A program made the position numbers and the translations under genes. Positions 20,276-30,722 of a DNA stretch of 64,000 nt are shown piece by piece (within the stretch, counting starts at the first letter, position 1; every line of letters starts with the position of its first letter). The notes beneath the pieces were generated by a model. The model searched no databases. It saw only the letters and a program-made list of their open reading frames with translations, and was not told where the DNA came from. The stretch comes from Selaginella moellendorffii (lineage: Eukaryota; Streptophyta; Lycopodiopsida; Selaginellales; Selaginellaceae), in the NCBI RefSeq assembly GCF_000143415.4, contig NW_003314356.1, positions 632,815 through 696,814 of the forward strand, written 5' to 3'.

Positions 20276-21080
20276 CTAATAAGGTCCGGGAAAGACACCC
20301 ATCTCCCTCTGCTCGTTCCATCTCTCAATCTGTAGATAGTAGCACCAGTTACGCATCTGTATCTATCACGAACAGATTTAAAAGAAAGGACTTACCCATT
20401 CGGAGGGGCACAGAGAGCGATAGTATCTGGCATATTTGTCACACTCCGGAGCGTCAGGTCCTCTTTCTTTGCGGCACCTATTTGCAAAAACTGTAAAGAC
20501 TGAAGAAGCGAAAGAAACTTACTTGTGATATTCAATGTAGCGAGTGTAGCAGTGCTTGGTTTGGTTGGTCGATGGAAACCGGATATCAAATGGAGCAGTC
20601 TTTGTATTCAAGACGTCCTCGACCTGGAACGAAAGAACCAAGCATTGAACAAGAAGAAAAAACTAGGAAGTTTTGTGATCTTACCGTGAGTTTGGGCTTT
20701 GGTTGCTCTTCTTCTTCTTCTTCTTTCTCCTCCTCCGGCTCTTCCTGGACTAAATTCTCTCCATTGTCTCCAGCGTCTTCGCCAGCAGCAGCTCCTTCTT
20801 GCGATGCATGCTCCTTTTCTTCTTCTTGGAGCTCGGAATAAGAAGAATCCGGATTGGATGCATGAGCAGTGGAATCAGAAGGAGAGTCAGAGGACTCCTC
20901 GGCCGGAACTGGCAGTTCCTAGGGAAGAGCAAGAATCTCGAAATTTCTCAAAGCTGGAGAAAGATTTCTTACCGCTTCCTGTCTGGTCGGCGCAGCAGTC
21001 TCTACCACTGGAAGCTCCGCCGCTTTCACCCCCGCCTCCTCGCTCGCGGCATGGACGAGGTTGCTGTGACTCGCGCCCAT
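20276..21080 (-). CDS. COX6B: Cytochrome c oxidase subunit 6b
   Basis: Five minus-strand exons (20973-21080, 20685-20918, 20524-20623, 20396-20478, 20276-20329) close in frame to 192 aa. The conserved C-terminal domain reads APFDIRFPSTNQTKHCYTRY, then IEYHKCRKERGPDAPECDKY, ARYYRSLCPSEW and IERWNEQREMGVFPGPY. The CX9C (HC...KC) and CX10C (EC...LC) pairs of the intermembrane-space fold are both present. This subunit bridges the two monomers of complex IV at the intermembrane-space face. The first about 110 residues are an acidic, Glu-rich extension, like the long plant isoforms. It converges with the receptor-kinase copy 2; the space between the stop codons is about 145 bp. Its last exons were partly copied into the kinase tandem. 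Confidence 0.95.
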
Positions 21081-21251
21081 CGCCAAGCTTCTAGAGAGCT
21101 TTCCTTGCCCTAAATGTAAAATGGTGCCACGTAAACGCGATAGCCGACGGTAAGGATTAGCCCTGGGATTTTAGGTTAGAACACCAGCAGAAATATTTTG
21201 CTGGAGGAGGAGGTGCGTCTGCGAGGCGCGAGGTGAGTGATTTCTTCCGGG

Positions 21252-24200
21252 ATGTCGGCTCCATCGGCGCCATCGCACAGCATCTTCGACGCCGCGACGC
21301 AATCGCACAGCGATGCCTACACATTCCTGGAATTCAACACGCAGGGGGACGAATTCGACTATCCAGAGTTTACCGAGCTGAGCCAGCCCGTTCGTCCGGC
21401 GTCGGTGTGGCCAGAGGCGGCGTCCTTCAGCGTCAGTGTCACGCCGCCGGATGCTGGCGACGATGCCGCGGCCGCGACTGGAGCAGCGGCGGCGGCGGCG
21501 GCAGCAGCGAGCACTGGGGCCAGTGATCCTGCGACAGAGGCCAAGAGCAATCAGGCAGCTTTGAATGCGCTATCGGCAAGTATCAGTGATCTTAACTTTG
21601 AAGACACTGGGGAAGATGATAGCCAGGATTATTCCAAGAGGGCGCTTCCAGAGCACGCTTGCAAGTACTGTGGAATACACAACCCGGCTTGTGTCGCGCG
21701 ATGCAACGTTCCTACTTGCCGCAAGTGGTTTTGTAATTCCCGCGGCAACACTTCCGGCTCACACATTGTGAATCACCTCGTACGTTTATTTGCTTTGGTT
21801 TCTTCGAAGCTAATACGTGGTTCTTCCTTTCGCAGGTTCGAGCTAAGCACAAGGAGGTTTGCCTTCACAAAGATAGCCCGCTCGGAGAAACTATTCTCGA
21901 ATGCTACAACTGTGGCTGCCGCAATGTGTTTTTGCTGGGTTATATCTCTGCCAAGTCCGAGAGTGTTGTAGTGCTCTTGTGCCGTGAGCCTTGCTTAAGT
22001 GTCAGCGGCTTGAAAGACATGAACTTTGATCTAAGTCAGTGGCAGCCGCTTATAGATGATCGCTGTTTTCTTCACTGGCTTGTAAAGGTACATCCGTTTC
22101 TTATGTCTGGATAGTTCTCTTACTCTTCGAACTTCTACAGGTTCCTTCCGAGCAGGAACAGCTACGGGCACGACAAATCAGCGCGCAACAAATAAATAAG
22201 GTGGAAGAGCTTTGGAAGACAAACCCGGATGCGACATTAGAAGACCTTGAAAAACCTGGAGTTGATGATGAACCACAACCCGTCGCGCTAAAATACGAAG
22301 ATGCCTATCAGGTGATAAGTTTCTTGCTTCAGATAGTTTCTTTTACTTACCTTTATTGTTTTTTCTTAATAGTATCAAAATGTTTTTGGGCCGCTAGTGA
22401 AGCTTGAAGCCGATTACGATAAGGTTGGATTTTTCATTGGCTTCTTTGATCTAACTGGTGCCTGGATCGTAGATGATGAAAGAATCTCAAAGTAAGGACA
22501 ACATTACCGTTCGTTGGGACGTTGGGCTGAACAAAAAGCGCATTGCGTACTTTGTGTTTCCAAAGGTATGTCTGACAGATGGTTGCACAGGTTTTTAAGT
22601 CTTTTGGTTACAGGAAGACAATGAACTGAGGCTTGTACCCGGCGACGAACTGCGTCTGCGGTATTCTGGTGACAGTTCTCATCCTGCTTGGCAGTCGGTT
22701 GGGCATGTGGTACAGTACCGCCGTATTCATATCATATATGACGTGCATAGGAGGATCTAACTAAGATACTTCATTCAGATTAAACTGACCGCGCAAGAGG
22801 AGGTTGCTTTAGAGCTTCGAGCGAGCCAGGTATTGGTTGCTTTGGCTAAGATAACGTGTCATTTACTTTTTTCTTTCTTGCAGGGGGTTCCAACTGATGT
22901 GCTTCATAATTTTAGCGTGGACTTTGTTTGGAAAAGCACCAGTTTCGACAGGATGCAAGCTGCTATGAAAACCTTTGCCGTCGATGAGACCAGTGTCAGC
23001 GGGTAAGTACCCGTTTAATTTTAGAGTATAAAGTATAACTTGGTTTCAATACCAGATACATCTATCACCGACTTTTGGGTCACGAGGTGGAGTCTCAAAC
23101 TGTGCGAAATACATTGCCGAGGAGGTTTGCTGCTCCAGGTCTGCCCGACCTGAATGCTTCGCAGGTTTTTAGCTTCTAAAAATAATTGTTGATCTTCTAA
23201 CTTGTGTGCATTTATAGGTTTATGCTGTTAAACACGTATTGCAAAAGCCTGTTAGCCTCATTCAAGGTCCACCTGGAACTGGTAAAACGGTGACTTCCGC
23301 GGCAATTGTTTACCACTTGGCGAAACAAGGGCAAGGACAGGTATTACCAGTCACATACATTGGATTGTAACAATAATTTAAAATTCTTTGCAGGTCCTAG
23401 TATGTGCTCCAAGTAACGTTGCGGTTGATCAACTCGCGGAGAAGATCAGTGCGACTGGCTTGAAGGTGGGTTACATGCTTGTTGCACGTCAACGTTGACT
23501 TAACAGTCTCTGGACAGGTTGTGCGGCTATGTGCGAAGTCCAGAGAAGCTGTCAGTTCGCCTGTCGAACATCTTACTTTACATTATCAGGTTTGTGCATT
23601 TGGAGATCATTTCAAAAATCTAATAAAGCCTTTTTCAGGTTAGGCACTTGGATACATCTGATAAAAGTGAACTACACAAGCTGCAAATGCTGAAAGATGA
23701 ACAAGGTGAGCAAAGATGCACAACCAAATGTTTTTCTGAATATATTTATATACAGGCGAGCTTTCAAGTGCCGATGAAAAGAAATACAAAGCTTTGAAAA
23801 GGGCAACAGAGCGTGAAATTGCCCAAAGTGCTGATATTATATGCTGTACTTGTGTTGGTGCTGGAGATCCTCGCCTCGCAAACTTCAGATTTCGACAGGT
23901 ATTTTGAATAAAAAAATTGTTTTTTCCTGATAATTTTGTTGCTAGGTTCTCATCGATGAGTCGACTCAAGCAACTGAACCGGAATGCCTTATTCCTCTGG
24001 TTCTGGGTGCTAAGCAGGTCAGTATGACTTATTGGATTGAGTTTTTTCAAAACCTCGAGTCTCTGTAGGTTGTTCTTGTCGGCGATCACTGTCAACTAGG
24101 ACCTGTGATTATGTGCAAAAAAGCAGCGCGTGCTGGTCTGGCACAATCACTGTTTGAAAGGCTTGTACTTTTGGGAGTAAAACCCATTCGTCTTCAGGTA

Positions 24201-26448
24201 TGTAACTTTAAAGCTGTTTATCTACGGTCTGAAGGACATTGTGTTACAGGTGCAATATCGAATGCACCCTTGCTTGTCCGAGTTTCCCTCCAATAGCTTT
24301 TACGAAGGAACACTGCAAAACGGCATTTCAATGAACGAGAGGCTTTCATCTGGTACTGACTTCCCATGGCCTGTTCCTACACGCCCAATGTTCTTCTACG
24401 TTCAGGTGGGTCTTAATTCAAGTTTGTTATTGTGAAGTAGGACCTTCGAGTTCTTCAGATGGGCCAAGAGGAAATCAGTGCAAGCGGGACATCCTACCTG
24501 AATAGGACAGAGGCTGCCAATGTCGAAAAAATCGTGAGCACGTTCCTGAAGAGTGGTGTTGTACCTAGTCAGGTAAATACCAAAGTTCAATGGCCATTCC
24601 TTGAAGTAAACGTTTATATTCGCTGTAGATTGGTGTTATCACTCCATACGAAGGTCAGCGAGCCTACATTGTTAGCCATATGGCTAGAAATGGAAACCTT
24701 CGACAGCAGTTGTACAAAGAGATCGAGGTGTGTTTCTTAGTAGGTGTGCGGTGTTGTCTGAAGTGAAAATGCAGGTCGCCAGTGTCGACTCCTTTCAGGG
24801 ACGTGAAAAGGACTACATCATATTATCCTGTGTTAGAAGCAACGAACATCAGGTGCACGTCTTTTATAACTCAATGAAATCTTATCGATCTTTACAGGGC
24901 ATTGGTTTTCTGAACGATCCCCGAAGATTGAACGTGGCGCTTACTCGAGCTCGGTTTGGAATTGTTATCCTAGGCAATCCCAAGGTTCTGAGTAAGCAAG
25001 CTCTTTGGAATGGTCTCTTATCACATTACAAGGTATCTAAAGCTGGAAATTCATACATTTGCACATGATAAAACGCTTTTAACTTTCAGGAGCACGAATG
25101 CTTGGTCGAGGGACCTCTGAATAATTTGAAGCAAAGCATGGTGCAGTTTCAGAAGCCTAAAAAGGTATACGTAGTTTGGAGCATTTATTCCATTTTAACA
25201 CTTTTCGTGTAGATCTTCCACGATCGACGAGTTTATGGTCCTGTTGGAGTTGGAGTTGTTCCTGCCGCTGCAGGGCCATACGATAAACGCAGTGGTCGTG
25301 GCAAAGTTGTGGAAGGTCGTGGAGGTACTCGTGTATTTTTATGTGAGATTGAGAATTATTCACCGATTATCCTTGTAGGTGGCTACATGCCATTTGGTGC
25401 TATTCCTCACAAAGGAGGCATTCCTCATCCTGGCTTCCCGCAACCGCGGATGCCGCTTCCTCCTTTTCCCGGCGGTCCGCATACGCAGCCTTACGCCATT
25501 CCACCGCGCGGTACTCTTCACGGACCAATCGGTGGAGTTCCAGGGAATAGAGGCTATGGTGGTCGTGGCAACGCCGGGGGACCTATAGGTGGCCACCTAT
25601 CCCATCATCAACCATCCCAAGGGTTGGGAGGAATTGGTGGCTTTAACTTTGGACTGGACAATCCATCTAGCCAGCCTTCCATGGGTGGGCCGCTTACTCA
25701 GCAGGGACTAATGACTCAGGTAATGTATTTTCTTTTGTCTCGGGGCTGTTAACAATTTTTGGATGCCATCACAGGGCTTGAGCCAGAATTTGAGGGAAGG
25801 ATATTCATTGGGAGGGATGTCACAGGTGCGTTTTTGTGATTCGATATTATTTAGTCATTCGTTAAACCTCTTTCTTCAGGATTTTCTGGCCGAGGATTTC
25901 AAATCTCAGGGCTCTCATGTGGGATACAATGGACCAGAATTTTCAACACAGGTAGACATTGCTTGCGATCTTTCTTCTATTTTATTTTATCATTGTCTTT
26001 CTTCCAGGCCGGTATGTATGGGGTTGATTTCGTCACCCAGGGAACCCAAGGCACGTACCCTGGCGATTACATGAATCAGAATTCGCAAGGTTATGGTTCA
26101 AACAACGAGTTTGTACCTCAGGTTCGTTCGTTCGTTCGTTTGAGTTTTTCTTTTGGTTGACTGATTTTCCGTGCTACATACAAACAACAGGACTTCCTGT
26201 CTCATGGATCACAGAACTTGTTCACCCAAGTTGGCTTCGGCGAACGCACTCAAGATGATCCATCCGCTCAAGCTCACTACGGTCTGGGTGCCCACCAGGT
26301 AATACGAGCTGATTAATCGAGCAAGGAAGCTAAGCTTGTATTTTTCCAGGGTCTCATGGGGCCAATGTACTCGCAGCCCTTCACGCAGTACACGCAGCCG
26401 TTGAATCAGCAGCAGCCGGCCCAGCACCGCATGCATTACAATGGTTAG
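21252..26448 (+). CDS. UPF1: UPF1 RNA helicase, nonsense-mediated decay
   Basis: A multi-exon gene (more than 20 short exons, small introns) with ATG at 21252 and stop TAG at 26446-26448. UPF1 is the ATP-dependent RNA helicase that starts nonsense-mediated mRNA decay. The N-terminus has an Ala run, then the CH domain that binds UPF2 ([52 protein letters not shown]). Helicase motifs are complete: I ([13 protein letters not shown], about 23265), Ib/Ic ([13 protein letters not shown]), II ([13 protein letters not shown]), III ([12 protein letters not shown]), IV ([12 protein letters not shown]), V ([19 protein letters not shown]) and VI ([11 protein letters not shown]). The C-terminal exons are Gly- and Gln-rich with multiple SQ/TQ sites for SMG1-type phosphorylation. 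All motif residues look intact. Exon borders were only followed by eye. Confidence 0.95.
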
Positions 26449-26929
26449 AGAAAAGCCGGGAAGGGACTCGACGTACGCTCGTTCTCTTCTGAACAACGGA
26501 CACGGTCCGAGCAGCATCCGAAGAATTCCGGGATGTACAAACGGCGAGGCACAAGCGACGAGACAACGACGACGATGGCGACGATGGCTTACCTTCTTCT
26601 CTGAAGGAAACAGAAGGGAGGAAAAAATCCGCCGGCATCAAGTCTTCTTTGTTTTTGCAAGCGCGGTGCAAGTTCTAGTGGCACTTCCCTTCAACCAGTG
26701 CGACGTCTAACTTGCTTAAGGTGCTCGATCCGATCAATCTCCTCCATGGTATGGACTAAGTTTGTCAAAGTTACAGCATTTAGGACTTGGTTTTAAGTGA
26801 TATGTCCAATTTGCTGATCTTTTGCTTTCTGTTTTTCGACAAAATAAATACCCGATTTTTTATCAATGGGTCAAGCCAGCTCAGATGGTCAAGGCGGCGC
26901 TGTCAGGCGGTCGGCCGGCATGCCAGATC

Positions 26930-26970
26930 GGTGTATATAAATGCGAGACTGGCGGCGCTAGGGTTTTCTC
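26930..26970 (+). promoter_or_regulatory. Candidate TATA promoter with telo-box-like element
   Basis: The motif GTGTATATAAATGCGAG is followed about 20 bp later by GCTAGGGTTTTC. TATA plus a TAGGGTTT element near the start site is typical of plant growth and translation genes. I could not identify the gene it would drive; the next ATG frame is only 11 codons long. Confidence 0.35.
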
Positions 26971-27924
26971 GGGGGCCTCTGGCGGTTGAGCTCGGGAGGA
27001 TTGCTTGTGTGTGTGCGCTCTTCTTACTTCTAACGAGTTTCTTTGGCTGTGGCGTAGAAGATGGAGCTGGATCTGGATGGCACCCATGCTGAGTGATTAG
27101 ATCTTCTTGCTTGGTTGTTTTCATGTGCTTCTGGCTGTGTGTGGAGCTTGGTAGACTTTTTTGCTTGTCTGCTTTCTTTCTCCTCCTTGCCGCGAAGAAA
27201 AGAAGAAAAAGGCGAAGAGCTCGACTAGATTTCCCACGCCTCCAGCAGCCCACCGGACAAAGTCCGGCCCGACCTGGGGACATCCTGGCTCGGGCGTTTT
27301 CCTTTGGAGGCGGCGCCTCCAAATGGGACTCGTGGGTAATTTGCAAGAGGAGGCTGCCGCGCTGGTGGGGGTACTCGGCGAGCGCCTCCACCAGGCTACT
27401 GTGGCGGCCTCCACAAGTCTTGCAAAACCAAAGAAGCACTCCTCTTTTTTCCAGTTTCTCCGCTCGAACAACCGAAGTGGCGACTACATTATTAACAGTT
27501 CAAAATTCCTTTGGTGCCAGGACGTTTCTCTAAACGAACATCCGCACTTGGTTCGAATTCTTCTTTGATCTCTTCAGGAGGACCAAAATTCAGCTCTTCC
27601 ACTGCACCAGCAGTCAGAGCCGCTGGCTCAACTGCCCTACCTCTCGGCATCATATTGATTTGGGAATAGCCTTCAGCATCAGCACCACTTTGATGTCGTA
27701 CACCTTCACTGATGTTGCTTCTTGATTTGATGTTGCTTCTTGATGGCTGATCGACACCAGTCACCACCTGATCATATGTGAATGGAATATGCATTCATTT
27801 GCTACGTGCACCTGCAAAATGGTCAGTATATTTACCTCAGGATAAAATTATTCTGTAGCCTACCACTTTGTGCGGGGAAATGTCGACTTGATACTCGGAC
27901 CTAAACTCGAGTGCCTCCTCAACA

Positions 27925-28735
27925 ACGCTTTCTCCCCAATTGGATTACATTTTCTAGGGAACACCCTCTTCTCGTCCTTTACTTGATCTAGTGGTTCATG
28001 AACTCCACAGACAGACAAGAGCTCCCAAAGTAACCTTGAATATGGCGAACAAAAGAAACGCTAGAGCAACCTGTGAAAGGTGGTGAGACGAGAATGTAAA
28101 ACTGGGTTTGATTCATTTTACATGGTCCAGCATGCTGCGTATGCCATGCAATTATACTGTCAAATTTTATTTTATAGAAAGTCCATGCAAGAATTCGGTT
28201 GACTGCGGAATGAAGCTAAAAGCCGCCGGTTTAAAATGGGCGTAAGCCCGGATCGCCCCTGCTCGTCGCGCCCTCGATCCTGTTCCTCATCAATTTTAGG
28301 GTGAAAGTTAATCATTACATGTTCTTGCATCTACCACGTTAAATGTGCGACTCGATTCTTAAGCTTGAAGACGTGATCTTGTGCGTGCTCTTCAAAATGC
28401 AAAAGCATCGCAAATATTCGGCCTTAGTTAAAATTTAACATTGGAGCCACAATTTTATTCCTTGTGCTCTTTTGGATTACATTTTCTAGGGAATCTTCTC
28501 ATCCTTGTCTTGCTTGTCTTTCTTCTTCCTTGTCTTCCTTTTGTTTCTCCTCATCTTTTGAATCTAGATGATCATCCTTACACTTGAAGTTGATGTTAAT
28601 GTTGTTGCCATTGTCATTCCATGCCTTGGTGAAAATCATCACCATCTTCTTCGTAAGAAGGCAAAAGAGAATCGGAAGTCTAGTGCTGCTGATTATTCAT
28701 GAACTCCATGGACGGACAAGAGCTCCCTCCTTGAA
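27925..28735. repeat. Two diverged copies of a local repeat
   Basis: Copy A (about 27945-28030) and copy B (about 28470-28725) share GGATTACATTTTCTAGGGAA at one end and CATGAACTCCA...GACAAGAGCTCCC at the other. In copy A the two landmarks are about 50 bp apart. In copy B about 200 bp of low-complexity, Lys/Glu-coding sequence separates them. This looks like a duplicated exon or element with an internal deletion or insertion. Confidence 0.65.
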
Positions 28736-29047
28736 GAAGACGAAGTATGATGTATAAGTATGATACAAAAGTAATGATGTAAGATACATGTATACAAAAT
28801 GAGTATACGTATGATGTACAAAGTAAAATAAAAAGCTGATAAAAAAAGTTTGAATATTAGCCTTCAAATAAGAAACAAAACCATGGCAACTCAACCGACA
28901 GCCTCCTCTTGCAAATTACCCACGAGTGGAGGATGGCCCCAAGTTGGGAGCTCTTCTTTTTTCTCTGTCGTCGTCTTGGAATTTAGGGCAAACATGGCAG
29001 CATCGTGTTAAAAGCAATGGTGTTCCATAGGGTTAGGGCTCGAGGCA

Positions 29048-30722
29048 ATGGATGATGTGTTTTCGACTCCCGTGTGCATTGTGTACGTGCATCCGGCGGA
29101 GGAGCGTGGTAGGAATGTGGACGATCTGCGTGCCAAGCTAGCATTCCGGGCCGTGCCATCCGACATCAAGAATTCGGGCGACCTTGTAAACTGGCTCAAG
29201 ACGGTTCTTAAAGTGGACGCGGTCCTTAGCTCCAAGGGATGGATGGAAATTCCTACGCCAGATCCTGGCGCACACCTGCCCCCAACATTCGAGCTTCATC
29301 TCCGCAAGGTGCTCTTCACAGGTTTGATGTTGTTTGGCATGCTACTGTTCTCATACATTTCAAACAGATGCTTCTGATAACAGCAAGGAATGGGCTCGCA
29401 CAGTGTTACAACCATTTCCGTTTGCTGTTCTCGACGTTGCTGGCTTGCGGAGAGCATTGGAGGAGCCACTCCCTTTGCCGCTTCCTGTTGGTCCTGCTAC
29501 ATATGCAACTCTGGACCCGAGCTATGCTACCCAGTTCATTCCGACCAACCAGTACCCCGCCGAGAGAATATCCGGTTGCGTAACAAACTTCATGAACTCG
29601 AGAGTGGCGCTTGGCATGTCCGAGAATCTGCTGCAAAGTATCTGGGACTCGGCATTTTGCAACTTGTGGATGGAGCTGCTGTATCTGTCGGAGATTACGA
29701 GCATTCAGTTCAACCGGAACGTCACCGACCATTCTGGTGCTTCAACGACAAACGTCCGTCCTGATTTGCTGCTTTGGATCTTGAACAGGCTGTGCGTCAA
29801 GTTCGAGGAGAAACGGGCAACTTTGGAAGAGGCGTACCAGGACCTGATAAATAAGCTTGGCGTACTTCCACCACAGTACTATGAACCCGTCCAGTGGATA
29901 GTTGGGGTCGCATTAGCAGGTCCGGAGATGGCGGGGTGGGCTATGAGACAGGGGCAGACACCAGATGATCTGTTTGGGCGCTTAAACATGGGGTCACTCA
30001 GGGACAAGACAACATGCTTACGGCTCTCCATCAACTTCCTTCGGATTGCCTTGACAATTTCAAGCATCTACTCCAAGCTGAATTTTCTGCCGAGGCCATT
30101 CAACGTGCTTCCTCCCGCCTTTTACGGTTCTCTCAGTCAGATAACCAGGACTCTGCGGATCGTCTATCCTAAGGTGATCAAGGAGATTCGCCCCTGGTCG
30201 CAGCACGTTGCGGAGGGATTCACTACGACGGCTTTTGTGACGCAAGCGTACGGGCTTGGCGCTGTGGGGCTGGTGTCAGGTGTCGTCAAAGTGAGGGCTG
30301 AACGATACAATGTGGTCATTCAGTCGGTGGGATACGAGCAGATGATTTCCAGCGAAGAGGACTTGTGGCCGGCCGTTCAGAGCGCGCTTCACGGCCTACA
30401 TGCGTTGCACCAGGGAGGCTTGGTTCACAGGGACATCAGATGGAAAAACATCCTCAAGCTTCCTGCTAGTAATGGGAGCTGGATGCTTATCGATCTTGAG
30501 ACAGTATGGAAGACAGACTGTACGCCCAGTTGCTGGCTTCGCGCCTGGGACGACAACACATTGGTCGATGGCGTCTACACGCGGTCCTCCGATCTGTATC
30601 TTGTTGGAAGGCTTATGGAGAGCTTTCGTGATCTGTCACCTGAGGCCAAGGAGTTTCAGGCTAAGCTTTTACGGCACGAGTTCCTGAGTGCTCAGGAAGC
30701 GCTCCATTACTTGTCGCGTTGA
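29048..30722 (+). CDS. Atypical protein-kinase-like protein
   Basis: Two exons (29048-29321 and 29368-30722, 46-nt intron) encode 542 aa. Only the C-terminal part is familiar: ALHQGGLVHRDIRWKNILKL followed by WMLIDLETVW resembles a kinase catalytic loop (HRDxxxxN) and an LIDLE motif in place of DFG. After it comes an SSDLYLVGRLM helix like the F-helix of kinases. I see no glycine-rich loop, and the N-lobe is unclear. The N-terminal about 110 residues form a separate small domain (VFSTPVCIVYVHPAEERG, VNWLKTVLKVDAVLSS). The catalytic-loop style (HRDIRW.N) recalls FunK1 kinases of fungi and some Crinkler-type C-terminal kinases. That relation is a hypothesis. It is isolated, with long AT-rich DNA downstream. 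Intact frame and clean splicing support a real gene. Confidence 0.7.

Larger units (their letters stand above)
15238..20428. repeat. Tandem duplication, two units of about 2.6 kb
   Basis: Unit 1 (about 15238-17783) and unit 2 (about 17817-20428) are near identical across promoter, receptor-kinase gene and downstream DNA. Each unit starts at GATCATCGCCAAAGG, which is also the 5' end of the decayed minus-strand kinase. Each unit ends inside COX6B at ...GCGATAGTATCT. The junction filler at about 17784-17816 is unique. Small indels separate the units, for example the extra 30 bp before the ATG in unit 2 and the COX6B stop-codon region missing in unit 1. Confidence 0.9.
26449..29047. other. Intergenic, unassigned transcript-like signals
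   Basis: After UPF1 there is about 2.6 kb without a gene I can defend. A promoter-like block lies at about 26930-26970: TATATAAAT followed by CTAGGGTTTTC, a telo-box-like element. It is followed by a short ATG frame at 27061 (MELDLDGTHAE, stop). On the minus strand, protein-like pieces exist at 27492-27794 (for example RAVEPAALTAGAVEELNFGP) and about 27880-27945 (VVEEALEFRSEYQVDISPHK). They may be exons of an unrecognised or decayed gene. Repeated segments are listed separately. Confidence 0.4.

Noticed and set aside
26903-27439. Minus ORF of 178 codons
   Set aside because: Low-complexity Arg/Lys/Ser sequence across a promoter-like region; no motif and no splice support.
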